From positions 310,001 to 374,000 of the forward strand of contig NZ_JAQIIO010000004.1 of the NCBI RefSeq assembly GCF_027891095.1: a stretch of DNA of 64,000 bases, in the 5' to 3' direction. Both the position numbers and the translations under genes were made by a program. The notes beneath the pieces were generated by a model. That model was not told the DNA's origin. It did not search any database and worked only from the letters and a program-made list of their open reading frames with translations. Positions 1-8,611 of this stretch are shown here, piece after piece; position 1 is the stretch's first letter, and each line of letters opens with the position of its first letter. This DNA is from Aliiroseovarius salicola. Its GTDB lineage: Bacteria; Pseudomonadota; Alphaproteobacteria; Rhodobacterales; Rhodobacteraceae.

Positions 1-573
1 ATCCGCTGACACTGATGGGGCTGGAGCGGCCACCGGGGCAGCAGCAGGCGCTGCGGCGGCTGGTACCGCAGCCGGAGCAGTTGCAGTGGCGCCTTCCACA
101 TCCGCCTTCACGATCCGACCTTTCGGACCCGAACCGGCGATTTGCGAAAGATCCAGACCTTTGTCGGCCGCAATACGACGTGCCAGAGGAGAGGCGAAAA
201 TGCGTGATCCATCAGCAGCTTGCGGGGCAGGGGCCGCAGGCGCAGCCGCGGCAGGCGCCGCCGCTGGAGCAGCCTCTGCTTCCGCGGCAGGGGCTGCGGG
301 CGCGCTGGCCGCCACTTCACCAACCTCTTCGCCTTCTTCAACGAGGATGGCGATGGGGGAGTTCACCTTCACGGCCTCAGTCCCGTCAGCAACCAGAATT
401 TTGCCGATGACACCTTCGTCCACCGCTTCAAATTCCATTGTTGCCTTGTCGGTTTCGATTTCAGCCAGAAGGTCACCGGATTGTACCGTGTCGCCTTCTT
501 TCACCAGCCATTTTGCCAAAGTGCCCTCTTCCATCGTTGGCGACAGGGCGGGCATGAGAATTTCGATAGCCAT
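1..573 (-). CDS. pdhC: Pyruvate dehydrogenase E2, dihydrolipoamide acetyltransferase (partial, N-terminal 191 residues)
   Basis: This is the front part of the E2 core of the pyruvate dehydrogenase complex, which passes acetyl groups from E1 to CoA; the catalytic domain lies beyond the left edge of the window. Visible in order are a lipoyl domain (about residues 1-80, lipoyl lysine K43 in the ETDKATME motif), a long Ala/Pro/Glu-rich flexible linker, a peripheral subunit-binding domain around residues 115-160 ([13 protein letters not shown]), and the start of a second Ala/Pro linker. The ATG at 573 has a GGAGACAG-type ribosome binding site. It follows pdhB after 12 bases, so it is the last visible gene of the pdhA-pdhB-pdhC operon. 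The low-complexity Ala/Pro tract is a normal E2 linker. Confidence 0.96.
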   Translation of the reverse strand, partial: MAIEILMPALSPTMEEGTLAKWLVKEGDTVQSGDLLAEIETDKATMEFEAVDEGVIGKILVADGTEAVKVNSPIAILVEEGEEVGEVAASAPAAPAAEAEAAPAAAPAAAAPAAPAPQAADGSRIFASPLARRIAADKGLDLSQIAGSGPKGRIVKADVEGATATAPAAVPAAAAPAAAPVAAPAPSVSAD

Positions 574-585
574 GTGTCTGTCTCC

Positions 586-1953
586 TTAACGGTATGTTAC
601 GGCTTTGACGGCCTGGATCACCTCGGCGGTGGTCACAAGGGCCAGTTTTTCAAGGTTGGCGGCGTAAGGCATGGGCACGTCCTTGCCGGTCATGTTAATC
701 ACCGGGGCGTCGAGGTAATCAAACGCACGCTCCATGATCGTGGCCGACAGGTGGTTGCCGATCGAGGCAACGGGCCAGCCTTCTTCGACGGTCACGCAGC
801 GATTGGTTTTCATCACCGAATTGATGACGGTGTCATAGTCAATCGGGCGTAGGGTGCGCAGGTCGATGACTTCGGCCGAAATACCTTCCTTGGCAAGCTC
901 GTCGGCCGCTTCCAGCGCGTATTTCATGCCAATACCAAAGCTGACGATGGTCACGTCATTGCCTTCGCGCCAAATGCGGGCCTTGCCGAATGGCACGGTG
1001 TAGTCATCCATGACCGGAACATCGAAACTTGCGCCGTAGAGCAGCTCGTTTTCCAGGAAGACAACCGGGTTGTCGTCACGAATGGCGGATTTCAACAGGC
1101 CTTTGGCGTCAGCAGCCGAATACGGCATCGCCACATGCATACCCGGGATCTGTGCATACCAGGCAGCATAATCTTGGGAGTGCTGGGCACCCACGCGAGC
1201 AGCGGCACCGTTGGCTCCGCGGAACACGATCGGGCAGGACATCTGACCACCTGACATGTAACGCGTTTTTGCGGCGGTGTTGATGATGTGGTCAATCGCC
1301 TGCATTGCGAAGTTGAAGGTCATGAATTCGACAACCGGACGAAGACCTGCCATCGCTGCACCAGCGGCAAGGCCAGTAAAGCCATGCTCGGTGATTGGCG
1401 TATCAATCACGCGTTTCGCACCGAACTCATCCAGCAGGCCTTGCGACACTTTATATGCGCCCTGATATTCGGCGACTTCTTCACCCATCAGGAACACGGT
1501 GTCATCGGACCGCATCTCTTCCGCCATCGCATCACGCAATGCTTCACGCACAGTGGTCGAGCGCATTTCCGTGCCAGCAGGGATTTCAGTGTCCTCTGGA
1601 ACAACCGGGGTGATCGGTTGGGCGGCGACCGGGGCGGCCGGAGTAGGGGCCTCTGCAGCAGGCGCAGCTTCAACAGCTGGAGCTGGAGCGGCAATGTCGT
1701 CGGCGCTTTCGCCCTCTTCCACCAGCACTGCGATGGGCGAGTTGACCTTCACCCCTTCGGTGCCTTCCGCGATCAGGATCTTGCCGATGATGCCTTCATC
1801 AACGGCTTCGAATTCCATAGTCGCCTTGTCAGTTTCAATTTCGGCCAGAATGTCGCCAGACGATACAGTATCGCCCTCTTTGACCAGCCATTTTGCCAGC
1901 GTGCCTTCCTCCATGGTCGGGGACAGGGCGGGCATCAGAATTTCAGTAGCCAT
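586..1953 (-). CDS. pdhB: Pyruvate dehydrogenase E1 component, beta subunit, with N-terminal lipoyl domain
   Basis: The 455-residue protein pairs with PdhA to form the thiamine-diphosphate E1 enzyme that decarboxylates pyruvate. Residues 1-80 form a lipoyl domain with lysine K43 in ETDKATME, followed by an Ala/Pro linker to about residue 130. The transketolase-like pyrimidine-binding domain ([20 protein letters not shown]) and the C-terminal transketolase domain follow. An extra lipoyl domain on E1-beta is known in alphaproteobacteria and is absent from the shorter enterobacterial or mitochondrial forms. The ATG at 1953 is chosen over the longer open frame (to 1998) because [12 protein letters not shown] is the usual lipoyl start and AGGAGAG lies just upstream. 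It sits 23 bases after pdhA. Confidence 0.97.
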   Translation of the reverse strand: MATEILMPALSPTMEEGTLAKWLVKEGDTVSSGDILAEIETDKATMEFEAVDEGIIGKILIAEGTEGVKVNSPIAVLVEEGESADDIAAPAPAVEAAPAAEAPTPAAPVAAQPITPVVPEDTEIPAGTEMRSTTVREALRDAMAEEMRSDDTVFLMGEEVAEYQGAYKVSQGLLDEFGAKRVIDTPITEHGFTGLAAGAAMAGLRPVVEFMTFNFAMQAIDHIINTAAKTRYMSGGQMSCPIVFRGANGAAARVGAQHSQDYAAWYAQIPGMHVAMPYSAADAKGLLKSAIRDDNPVVFLENELLYGASFDVPVMDDYTVPFGKARIWREGNDVTIVSFGIGMKYALEAADELAKEGISAEVIDLRTLRPIDYDTVINSVMKTNRCVTVEEGWPVASIGNHLSATIMERAFDYLDAPVINMTGKDVPMPYAANLEKLALVTTAEVIQAVKAVTYR

Positions 1954-1976
1954 GTTTTTCTCTCCTCGTCCGGGTC

Positions 1977-2978
1977 TTAGGCGTAAATATCGGTCCACAG
2001 CTCATCGAGCGCGGGTTCCGGGCTGGTTTTTGAGAACTCAGCGGCTTCGTTCACGACCGCTTTGATGTCCTTATCGATCGCCTTGAGGTCATCCTCTGAG
2101 GCGTGCTTGCCTTGCAGAAGCAACTCGCGAACATGTTCAATTGCATCGCGTTCCTCGCGCACTTTCTGCACCTCTTCACGGGTGCGGTATTTGGCGGGGT
2201 CGGACATGGAGTGACCGCGATAGCGGTATGTTTTCATCTCCAGAATGTATGGTCCATTGCCCGAGCGACAGTGCTCAGTGGCGCGCAGGCCCGCTTCTTT
2301 CACGGCCATCACATCCATCCCGTCTACGGCTTCTCCGGGAATGCCAAAGGCTTCACCGCGGGTGTAGATTTCAGGGGTAGAGCTGGCGCGTTGCAGCGAG
2401 GTGCCCATGGCGTATTGGTTGTTCTCGATCACGTAGATGACCGGCAACTCCCAGAGCGACGCCATGTTGAAGCTTTCATACACCTGACCCTGGTTGGCCG
2501 CACCATCACCGAAATAGGCAAAGGTTACACCACCATTTTCAAGATATTTGTCAGCGAATGCGAGGCCGGTTCCGATTGGCACCTGCGCACCCACAATGCC
2601 GTGGCCGCCGTAGAAATGCTTCTCTTTCGAGAACATGTGCATCGAGCCGCCTTTACCGCGAGAGTAGCCACCCTCACGACCGGTCAACTCGGCCATCACC
2701 CCCTTCGGGTCCATGCCACAAGCGAGCATATGTCCGTGGTCGCGATACGACGTGACCCGCTTGTCCCCTTCTTTTGCGGCGGCTTCCAGTCCAACCACCA
2801 CGGCCTCTTGGCCAATATAAAGGTGACAGAAACCGCCAATCAGGCCCATGCCATACAGTTGGCCCGATTTTTCTTCGAATCGGCGGATCAACAGCATCTC
2901 GCGATAGTGCGCGAGCAACTCTTCCTTTGATGTGTTTGATTTAGCGGGTTTTTTCTGGGCGCTTTTCCGGGCTGCCAT
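1977..2978 (-). CDS. pdhA: Pyruvate dehydrogenase E1 component, alpha subunit
   Basis: E1-alpha of 333 residues, the usual length for the heterotetrameric E1. The thiamine-diphosphate/Mg motif runs from GDGAANQG (about 157-164) to ENN (about 185-187). The YRGHSMSDP loop, which carries the phosphorylation sites in mitochondrial homologues, is near residue 255. The N-terminus is a short Lys/Ala-rich tail. It begins the pdhABC operon on the minus strand, with ftsB directly upstream. An inverted repeat 39-58 bases upstream of the start codon is a candidate operator. Product and start are both well supported. Confidence 0.97.
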   Translation of the reverse strand: MAARKSAQKKPAKSNTSKEELLAHYREMLLIRRFEEKSGQLYGMGLIGGFCHLYIGQEAVVVGLEAAAKEGDKRVTSYRDHGHMLACGMDPKGVMAELTGREGGYSRGKGGSMHMFSKEKHFYGGHGIVGAQVPIGTGLAFADKYLENGGVTFAYFGDGAANQGQVYESFNMASLWELPVIYVIENNQYAMGTSLQRASSTPEIYTRGEAFGIPGEAVDGMDVMAVKEAGLRATEHCRSGNGPYILEMKTYRYRGHSMSDPAKYRTREEVQKVREERDAIEHVRELLLQGKHASEDDLKAIDKDIKAVVNEAAEFSKTSPEPALDELWTDIYA

Positions 2979-3016
2979 GCGGCGTTCTCCTTTTGGCGTC
3001 AGCTGTCACTGTGGTA

Positions 3017-3036
3017 ATAGTTTAGTGTTAAACTAT
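3017..3036. promoter_or_regulatory. Inverted repeat upstream of pdhA, candidate operator
   Basis: ATAGTTTA-N4-TAAACTAT, perfect 8-base arms, 39-58 bases upstream of the pdhA start. It is AT-rich in a GC-rich setting and has no T-tract, so it reads as a protein-binding site rather than a terminator. The regulator is not identified in this window. Confidence 0.4.
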
Positions 3037-3133
3037 CATTTACAGAGTTTTTCACGTCAGGTCGACAAAAACTTGTAAAACAGGAAAGCCATCGCAAAAT
3101 TGCGATGCGATCACCTTGTGGAATTGGGGTGGT

Positions 3134-3436
3134 TTAGTGCAGAACAACCTCGTTCGCACGGGCTAGACCGAGCACCGAGCGGGCTTGTTCGTCAAGAAGA
3201 TCAAGATCCAGATAGCTGTCTGACAGGCGATGGGTCTTGTTGGTGAGGTTGGCAATTTGGGCCGAGAGCGTTGCGCGTTCTTCAGTGAGCGCTTGCGCCT
3301 CGGCCTCAATTTGCACGCGTCGGAAAATTCCAAAGTCGCCCTGCACGCTGGCAAAGGTGAAGTATGTGCCGAGACCAAAGATCACGGCAAAGTAGACTAC
3401 GCCACCCAATCCAGATTGTGTACGAGGTGCGCCCAT
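3134..3436 (-). CDS. ftsB: FtsB/DivIC-family septum formation initiator
   Basis: A small bitopic membrane protein of about 100 residues. One transmembrane helix (about residues 10-30, GVVYFAVIFGLGTYFTF) is followed by a coiled coil (about 38-70) and a conserved tail, SYLDLDLLDEQARSVLGLARANE. FtsB-type proteins join FtsL and FtsQ at the division site. The gene lies upstream of pdhA, an arrangement I recall for alphaproteobacteria. The start is uncertain: an in-frame GTG at 3472 would add 12 residues, but the ATG at 3436 is better spaced from a GGCGGGA sequence, while the only stronger purine run almost touches the GTG. FtsQ, its expected partner, is encoded at the other end of the window. Confidence 0.88.
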   Translation of the reverse strand: MGAPRTQSGLGGVVYFAVIFGLGTYFTFASVQGDFGIFRRVQIEAEAQALTEERATLSAQIANLTNKTHRLSDSYLDLDLLDEQARSVLGLARANEVVLH

Positions 3437-3620
3437 AGGTTTCCCGCCTGTATGTACTGCCTCTTTGCCCACCTCTTTTTGGGTGGTGCAGGTATGTTAT
3501 GCCACAGGTGATTCGCCCTGTGAATCCCAAAAACGAATCGGCGGCAAAAAAAATAGACCGGGGTCAGAAAAGTGAGTCGCGTGGGCAACAGCGGAGTTGG
3601 ATGCACTGCCTCGTTGAACT

Positions 3621-3648
3621 AAAAAAGCCCGCGGGGCTAACCGCGGGC
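3621..3648 (-). terminator. Rho-independent terminator after fba
   Basis: Perfect 8-base stem GCCCGCGG/CCGCGGGC with a 6-base loop, followed on the minus strand by TTTTTT. It lies 25 bases past the fba stop codon. Confidence 0.88.
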
Positions 3649-3672
3649 GTTTCATTGTCTTATGTCAGATGT

Positions 3673-4566
3673 TTAACCGGAAATCGACGCTTCGTAGATT
3701 GAATCGATAGTATCCGCGATCATGTCATTGAACGCGTCATCCGATTGTTGTGCCGAGAGACCCTCGGTCAATGCCCGAGAGAAGCTGGCGATCATGCCGC
3801 TGTTTTGGGACAGACGTGCATTCGCCTCTTCGCGCGAATATCCGCCGGACAGGGCGACAACGCTCGCCACACGAGGGTGATTTACCAGCGGTTTGTAGTG
3901 GTTTGCCGTTTCAGGCAGGGTCAGTTTCAGCATGACGGTCTGATCATCGGTCAGGGCATCAAGCTGCGCCTTAAGCTCACCCAGAAGGATGTCTTCCGCT
4001 TCGGCTTTATCAGCAATCGAGATGTTCACTTCGGGTTCGATGATCGGTACCAGCCCATGGGCGATAATCTGTTTGCCCACTTCGAACTGCTGCTCAACGA
4101 TGGCCTTGATCCCCTCAGGGTTGGCAGCGTTGATGACAGAGCGCATCTTGGTCCCGAAGACACCAGCCTTCACAGCGCGGCCACAGAGTGCGTCAAGTTC
4201 GGGCATCGGCTTCATCACCTGAACGCCATTTTCCTCATCCGCCAGTCCCTTGTCGACCTTCAGGAAAGGCACCACGCCGCGCTCTTCCCACATATAGGTT
4301 GCGGTGGGTTTACCTGCGATTTCGCGATCCATGGTCAACTCGAACAGGATCGCACCGACCACCTTGTCACCGGTGAATGCAGGGGCCTGTGCAATGCGCG
4401 AGCGCATGCCGTGGATCAGGTCAAACATCTCGTCGTCACCCGAGTAGGCGTTTTCTTCCACACCATAAAGGCGAAGGGCCTTGGGAGTTGAGCCGCCCGA
4501 TTGGTCGAGTGCGGCAATAAAGCCTTGGCCGGCTTTGATTTTATCAAGTTGTTTTTGATCTGGCAT
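3673..4566 (-). CDS. fba: Class I fructose-bisphosphate aldolase
   Basis: Reversible aldol cleavage of fructose 1,6-bisphosphate to glyceraldehyde 3-phosphate and dihydroxyacetone phosphate, by the metal-independent Schiff-base mechanism. At 297 residues it matches the short bacterial class I form. Visible are [18 protein letters not shown] near the N-terminus, the EPE motif (about 177-179) and the presumed Schiff-base lysine K214 in VMLKLTL. The ATG at 4566 is preferred over one six codons upstream because GGGAC sits at a usable distance before it. It is followed by its own strong terminator. The upstream neighbour is pgk, so two glycolytic genes are adjacent but separated by a terminator. 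Confidence 0.95.
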   Translation of the reverse strand: MPDQKQLDKIKAGQGFIAALDQSGGSTPKALRLYGVEENAYSGDDEMFDLIHGMRSRIAQAPAFTGDKVVGAILFELTMDREIAGKPTATYMWEERGVVPFLKVDKGLADEENGVQVMKPMPELDALCGRAVKAGVFGTKMRSVINAANPEGIKAIVEQQFEVGKQIIAHGLVPIIEPEVNISIADKAEAEDILLGELKAQLDALTDDQTVMLKLTLPETANHYKPLVNHPRVASVVALSGGYSREEANARLSQNSGMIASFSRALTEGLSAQQSDDAFNDMIADTIDSIYEASISG

Positions 4567-4873
4567 ATCTGTCCCGTCTGACATCAGGGTGAATTTGCTC
4601 TTGTTTAGGGCAGAGGGAAAAGAGTTGCAATTCTGCTGGCGCTAACAATGCGGGCCTGTGGGCACCCGGACCTGCATGTATGGGCAATGCAGGCAGAGCA
4701 GGAAGGGCAAAGCGGAATAGAAACCTGTGCCCCAGCGTACAGAACCATTCACAGAAGCCGAGGTCACTGTGATCGTACGAATCTATATGTGATCAGGGCA
4801 GGATGTGATTGCTTGCGCGGGGATGAGTTTGGAAAACTGTTGGGCAAAAGCCGCAAACAAATGCTTGAAAATA
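4567..4873. other. Intergenic region upstream of fba with a short direct repeat
   Basis: No convincing gene is present; an open frame at 4648-4902 has no homology that I recognise and runs into the pgk terminator. TGTGATC occurs at 4768-4774 and 4788-4794, 20 bases apart, on the same strand. This spacing of two helical turns could suit a regulator, but the site is about 200 bases from the fba start. Confidence 0.4.
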
Positions 4874-4900
4874 AAAAACCCGCCGATTGGGCGGGTTTTT
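4874..4900. terminator. Terminator after pgk
   Basis: Perfect 11-base stem AAAAACCCGCC/GGCGGGTTTTT with a 5-base loop. The A and T tracts make it usable in both directions; it lies 20 bases beyond the pgk stop codon. Confidence 0.88.
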
Positions 4901-4920
4901 GAGGCAGTGTGTGAGTTCAC

Positions 4921-6111
4921 TTATCCTTCAAGCGCAGCAACTCCGGGCAGCGTCTTGCCTTCCATCCATTCCAGGAACGCGCCGCCAGCCGTAGAGATAT
5001 AGGTGAACCGATCCGCAGCATTTGCCTTGTTCAATGCAGCGACTGTGTCACCGCCACCGGCGACAGACACAAGTTTCCCGTCGGCTGACAATTCCGCTGC
5101 CATTGCAGCTGCTGCATTGGTGGCCGCGTCAAAGGGTTCAATCTCAAAAGCACCCAGGGGGCCGTTCCAGATCAAAGTTTTGGCGTTGGCAAGAGTGTCA
5201 GCGATTTTCGCCACACTATCAGGGCCCGCATCAAGGATCATCGCATCAGTTGGGCACGCATCCGCAGCAACGGTTTCATTCTCGGCACCCGCTGCAAACT
5301 CGCGCGCCACCACGACATCTGTAGGCAGGATTACCTCGCAACCAGCCTCTTTTGCTTTGACAAGAATTTCACGCGCGGTGCCTGCCATGTCATGTTCTGC
5401 AAGTGATTTACCCACATCGATACCTTGCGCCGCAAGAAAAGTATTGGCCATGCCGCCACCGATCACCAGATGGTCAACCTTGCCGACAAGATTGCCGAGA
5501 AGATCAAGCTTGGTCGATACTTTGGCACCGCCAACCACCGCGACAACCGGGCGTTCTGGTTGACCCAGAGCGGCCTCCAACGCGCTCAACTCGGCCTGCA
5601 TCAACCGGCCTGCACAAGACGGTAACAGACGGGCAACACCTTCAGTCGAGCCGTGCGCGCGGTGTGCCGCGGAGAATGCATCATTGCAATAGACCTCTCC
5701 CAGTGCCGCCAACGCAGCGGCAAAAGCTGGATCGTTTTTTGTTTCAGCAGCGTGGTAGCGTGTGTTTTCCAAAAGCAGAACTTCGCCATCTCCCAAAGCG
5801 GCGACCGCCTGCTTGGCCGGGCCTCCGATGCAATCCTCCGCGAATTTAACCGAGCGACCAAGTGCGGCCTCCAAGGCTGGGCGCACCACCGAAAGGCTCA
5901 TCTCTGGTACTCGTTCGCCTTTGGGGCGGCCGAAATGCGCCAAAAGCACCGGTTTGCCACCAACAGCCAGAATATCGTTGATTGTTGGGAGGATGCGTTG
6001 GATGCGCGTGTCGTCAGTGACCTGACCGTCTTTCACAGGCACGTTGATATCCACACGTGTCAGAACCACCTTGCCGGCAAGTTCCATCTCATCAAGTGTT
6101 TTCCAGGCCAT
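4921..6111 (-). CDS. pgk: Phosphoglycerate kinase
   Basis: Transfers phosphate between 1,3-bisphosphoglycerate and ADP in glycolysis and gluconeogenesis. It has 396 residues, typical for bacterial Pgk. The N-terminal signature [14 protein letters not shown], the phosphoglycerate-binding HFGRPKG segment, [17 protein letters not shown] and the C-terminal [13 protein letters not shown] are all present. The ATG at 6111 (MAWKTLDEM) is preceded by GGAGAG; the longer open frame to 6174 has no family support. It is transcribed divergently from the cyclophilin gene at 6256. Confidence 0.97.
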   Translation of the reverse strand: MAWKTLDEMELAGKVVLTRVDINVPVKDGQVTDDTRIQRILPTINDILAVGGKPVLLAHFGRPKGERVPEMSLSVVRPALEAALGRSVKFAEDCIGGPAKQAVAALGDGEVLLLENTRYHAAETKNDPAFAAALAALGEVYCNDAFSAAHRAHGSTEGVARLLPSCAGRLMQAELSALEAALGQPERPVVAVVGGAKVSTKLDLLGNLVGKVDHLVIGGGMANTFLAAQGIDVGKSLAEHDMAGTAREILVKAKEAGCEVILPTDVVVAREFAAGAENETVAADACPTDAMILDAGPDSVAKIADTLANAKTLIWNGPLGAFEIEPFDAATNAAAAMAAELSADGKLVSVAGGGDTVAALNKANAADRFTYISTAGGAFLEWMEGKTLPGVAALEG

Positions 6112-6255
6112 GACATCTCTCCGTAACTGGTTGCAGCCTATGCACACCATTTGCATCTTATCGTCAACGGGCAATGCCGATTTCAGGGCAGGGTCTTTTC
6201 AACCGTTGCCGGGCGGCATAGGTTGGCGGCAAATCTGAATGAAAAGGAGGCCCAG

Positions 6256-6756
6256 ATGGCCGAATATAAAGATCCTGAAAACACGATCCTGATGGAATTG
6301 AAGGGCGGCACCGTTGTAATTGAGCTTCTGCCTGACGTGGCGCCGAAACATGCCGAGCGCATGAAAGAGCTGGCGCGTCGTGGCGAGTATGACGGCGTGG
6401 TCTTCCACCGTGTGATCGACGGTTTCATGGCGCAAACCGGCGACGTGAAAAATGGTAAGGACGCCATGAGCCTGCGCTATGCTGGCACCGGCGGCTCCGA
6501 CCTTCCCGATCTGCCAGCTGAGTTTTCGAAACTGCCCCATGATCGCGGCACTCTTGGGGCCGCGCGTTCGCAAAACCCGAACTCCGCTAACTCGCAATTC
6601 TTCATCAACTTCAGCGACAACCACTTCCTGAACGGTCAGTACACCGTTTATGGCCGTGTCGCTTCGGGCATGGAACATGTAGATGCGATCACCCGCGGCG
6701 AGCCGCCTGCAGAGCCGGATACGATGATTTCGGTCAAGGTGGCAGCCGATGTCTGA
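6256..6756 (+). CDS. Cytoplasmic cyclophilin-type peptidyl-prolyl isomerase
   Basis: A 166-residue cyclophilin that catalyses cis-trans isomerisation at proline, assisting folding. The conserved cyclophilin core is visible: VVFHRVIDGFMAQTGD (active-site Arg and Phe), LGAARSQNPNSANSQFFI, and FLNGQYTVYGRV. No signal peptide is seen, so it is predicted cytoplasmic. The ATG at 6256 follows a strong AAAAGGAGG sequence. Its end overlaps the start of a second cyclophilin gene by 8 bases, so the two are probably translationally coupled. Confidence 0.95.
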   Translation: MAEYKDPENTILMELKGGTVVIELLPDVAPKHAERMKELARRGEYDGVVFHRVIDGFMAQTGDVKNGKDAMSLRYAGTGGSDLPDLPAEFSKLPHDRGTLGAARSQNPNSANSQFFINFSDNHFLNGQYTVYGRVASGMEHVDAITRGEPPAEPDTMISVKVAADV

Positions 6757-7387
6757 TTACACCAAAAAAGAGGCCCGTGGCTTCTGGATGGCCTTTGCGG
6801 CTGGTGTGATGGTGATGGTTGGTTATGCGGTATACACGCTCTGGCCGCAGACTTTCGAACCCAACGCCGCGATTGCCGAAGGCGACTTCCCCAAGATCGA
6901 AATAACCGTGGAAGGTGAGGCCAATGGTCAGGTTGAAATCACCTTGCGCCCGGATTTGGCGCCGCTCCATGTCGAGCGGATCCTGACCCTGTCGCGCGAA
7001 GGGGCCTATGACGGCGTGGTATTTCATCGTGTGATCGATGGGTTCATGGCCCAGACCGGCGACGTGCAATACGGCAAGATGGGTGGCGGTAAGATGGATT
7101 ACGCTGGTATGGGTGGTTCCGATTACCCCGATCTTCCGGCTGAGTTCTCGGACGAAACCTTTGCCACCGGCATCGTCGGCATGGCGCGTTCTCAGAACCC
7201 CAATTCAGGCAACAGCCAGTTCTTCATCATGTTTGCACCCGGTACGTTCCTTGATCGCCAATACACCATTGTGGGCGAAGTCACCAAAGGATTTGAAGTG
7301 GTGCAAGAGATTAAGAAAGGTGCGGGTCCGAACGGTCAGATCATCGGTGATCCTGATGTGATGAAAACGGTAAAAGCGGTCGAGTAA
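6749..7387 (+). CDS. Membrane-anchored periplasmic cyclophilin-type peptidyl-prolyl isomerase
   Basis: A second cyclophilin, 212 residues. An N-terminal uncleaved-type hydrophobic segment (about residues 10-30, GFWMAFAAGVMVMVGYAVYTLW) implies that the catalytic domain faces the periplasm. The core motifs VVFHRVIDGFMAQTGD, MARSQNPNSGNSQFFI and FLDRQYTIVGEV are intact. The start overlaps the preceding cyclophilin gene by 8 bases. The pair provides one cytoplasmic and one envelope enzyme from a single transcript, as I recall for related Rhodobacteraceae. Confidence 0.94.
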   Translation: MSDYTKKEARGFWMAFAAGVMVMVGYAVYTLWPQTFEPNAAIAEGDFPKIEITVEGEANGQVEITLRPDLAPLHVERILTLSREGAYDGVVFHRVIDGFMAQTGDVQYGKMGGGKMDYAGMGGSDYPDLPAEFSDETFATGIVGMARSQNPNSGNSQFFIMFAPGTFLDRQYTIVGEVTKGFEVVQEIKKGAGPNGQIIGDPDVMKTVKAVE

Positions 7388-7439
7388 TCAGCATCCGCTG
7401 AAAACACACCCACTCAAACCCGCGTGAGCGGGGCTATGC

Positions 7440-7486
7440 GGGGCCTCCTCTCTCTGTCACGTTTGTGGCACATGAGAGGAGGCCCC
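7440..7486 (+). promoter_or_regulatory. Perfect 12-base hairpin that includes the DUF3179 ribosome binding site
   Basis: GGGGCCTCCTCT (7440-7451) pairs exactly with AGAGGAGGCCCC (7475-7486) across a 23-base loop. The 3' arm contains GAGGAGG, the Shine-Dalgarno sequence 5 bases before the ATG at 7488. No T-tract follows. The hairpin may control translation of the DUF3179 gene, or may simply end the cyclophilin transcript. Confidence 0.6.
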
Positions 7487-7487
7487 A

Positions 7488-8498
7488 ATGCGTTTGCCAA
7501 TACAAATTCCCGGTCAGGTTCCGGCACAATTGTTCCTGACCCTTCTGTCACTCGTCCTGGGGTTTTGGGCGCAATCGGCGAAAGCTGATCCAAGTTTCTG
7601 GAGCTATGAGTTCCCGAAAACCGACTTTTCGCGCACGAGTGTGGAAAACTGGACTGAAATCCTCTCAGGTGGACCGGGCCGGGATGGCATTCCCGCTCTC
7701 AGCGATCCCAGTTTCATACCTGCCGTTGATGAAACGCGTCTGGGTCCGCGTGAGCCGGTGATCACAGTAGAATTCAATGGCGCGCTACCCCGTGCCTATC
7801 CAATTCGCTATCTCACCTGGCATGAGATCGTTAACGATAATGTGGCAAAAGTACCCATTGCGGTGACATTCTGTCCGCTCTGCAATTCCGGTATTGTGTT
7901 TGATCGGCGTGTGAAGGGGCAACTTCTGACCTTTGGCGTCTCTGGAAAACTCAGAAACTCCGATATGGTGATGTATGACCGCGAAACCGAAAGCTGGTGG
8001 CAACAGGCCCTTGGTACAGGGATCGTGGGCGAACATACGGGCTCCGAACTCACCCAGATCCCCGCATGGATGGAAAGCTGGGCAGAGTTTACCCGCCGAA
8101 ACCCCAATGGGCTTGTGATGGATGAACCGCGTGCCCGCCGTGCCTATGGCCGAAATCCTTATGTGGGATATGACAGCCGGTCGCGCCCTTATGGGTTCTT
8201 TGATGGTGAAATGCCGCCCCATGGTGTGCCGGCACTGGCACGCGTCGTGCGGGTCGGGGATCGGGCCTGGCCGGTTTCTCGGCTTGCGGAGCATGGCGAA
8301 CTGACTGAAGACGGAGTCACACTGAGCTGGGCCGCTGGACAGGCATCTGCACTGGACAATGGGCGCATCGCAAATGGCCGTGATGTGGGCACCATCCGGG
8401 TACGGGATACACAGGGCAGAGATTTACCCCATGATGTTCTGTTCGCCTTCGCATTCCACGCCTTCTGGCCAGATGGCAAATGGATGCTCGGGTCTTGA
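7488..8498 (+). CDS. DUF3179-family secreted protein
   Basis: A 336-residue protein with an N-terminal signal peptide (LFLTLLSLVLGFWAQSAKA, cleavage expected near residue 32). The family marker is TFCPLCNSGIVFDRR, a Cys-x2-Cys site that is probably structural, redox-active or metal-binding. Other conserved stretches are YPIRYLTWHEIVND, the SGKLRNSDMVMYDR region and SWWQQ. The biochemical role of DUF3179 is not known to me. The gene stands alone between the cyclophilins and the convergent trpE, and its ribosome binding site is inside the hairpin at 7440-7486. Confidence 0.88.
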   Translation: MRLPIQIPGQVPAQLFLTLLSLVLGFWAQSAKADPSFWSYEFPKTDFSRTSVENWTEILSGGPGRDGIPALSDPSFIPAVDETRLGPREPVITVEFNGALPRAYPIRYLTWHEIVNDNVAKVPIAVTFCPLCNSGIVFDRRVKGQLLTFGVSGKLRNSDMVMYDRETESWWQQALGTGIVGEHTGSELTQIPAWMESWAEFTRRNPNGLVMDEPRARRAYGRNPYVGYDSRSRPYGFFDGEMPPHGVPALARVVRVGDRAWPVSRLAEHGELTEDGVTLSWAAGQASALDNGRIANGRDVGTIRVRDTQGRDLPHDVLFAFAFHAFWPDGKWMLGS

Positions 8499-8512
8499 CC
8501 ATCAAAAACTAA

Positions 8513-8548
8513 AAGAAAAGAGGCCCGGAAATCCGTGCCCCTTTTCTT
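8513..8548. terminator. Bidirectional terminator between DUF3179 and trpE
   Basis: Near-perfect hairpin: arms AAGAAAAG/CTTTTCTT continue inward through GGC/GCC and CGG/CCG pairs with a few mismatches. A-rich and T-rich ends serve both convergent genes. Confidence 0.65.
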
Positions 8549-8559
8549 CTGACCCAAAA

Positions 8560-8602
8560 TATCCCGGGGTGAGCCGCAAAGCGGCGAGGGGCAGCGCCCC
8601 TC
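8560..8602 (+). repeat. Two-hairpin intergenic palindromic repeat, copy 1
   Basis: A CCCGGGGTGA lead is followed by hairpin A (GCCGC-AAA-GCGGC) and hairpin B (GAGGGGC-AGC-GCCCCTC). A second copy with the same plan lies on the minus strand at 28866-28916. It sits between two convergent genes, which is typical of REP-like elements. Confidence 0.65.
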
Positions 8603-8611
8603 ATTCATTGC

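Noticed and set aside
1-340. Apparent GC-rich tandem repeat
   Set aside because: It is the Ala/Pro-rich linker coding sequence of the pyruvate dehydrogenase E2 gene, a normal low-complexity region.
2103-2930. A 275-codon plus-strand open frame across pdhA
   Set aside because: Antisense shadow of pdhA with no domain content.
4648-4902. An 84-codon open frame upstream of fba
   Set aside because: It runs into the pgk terminator hairpin and has no recognised motif.
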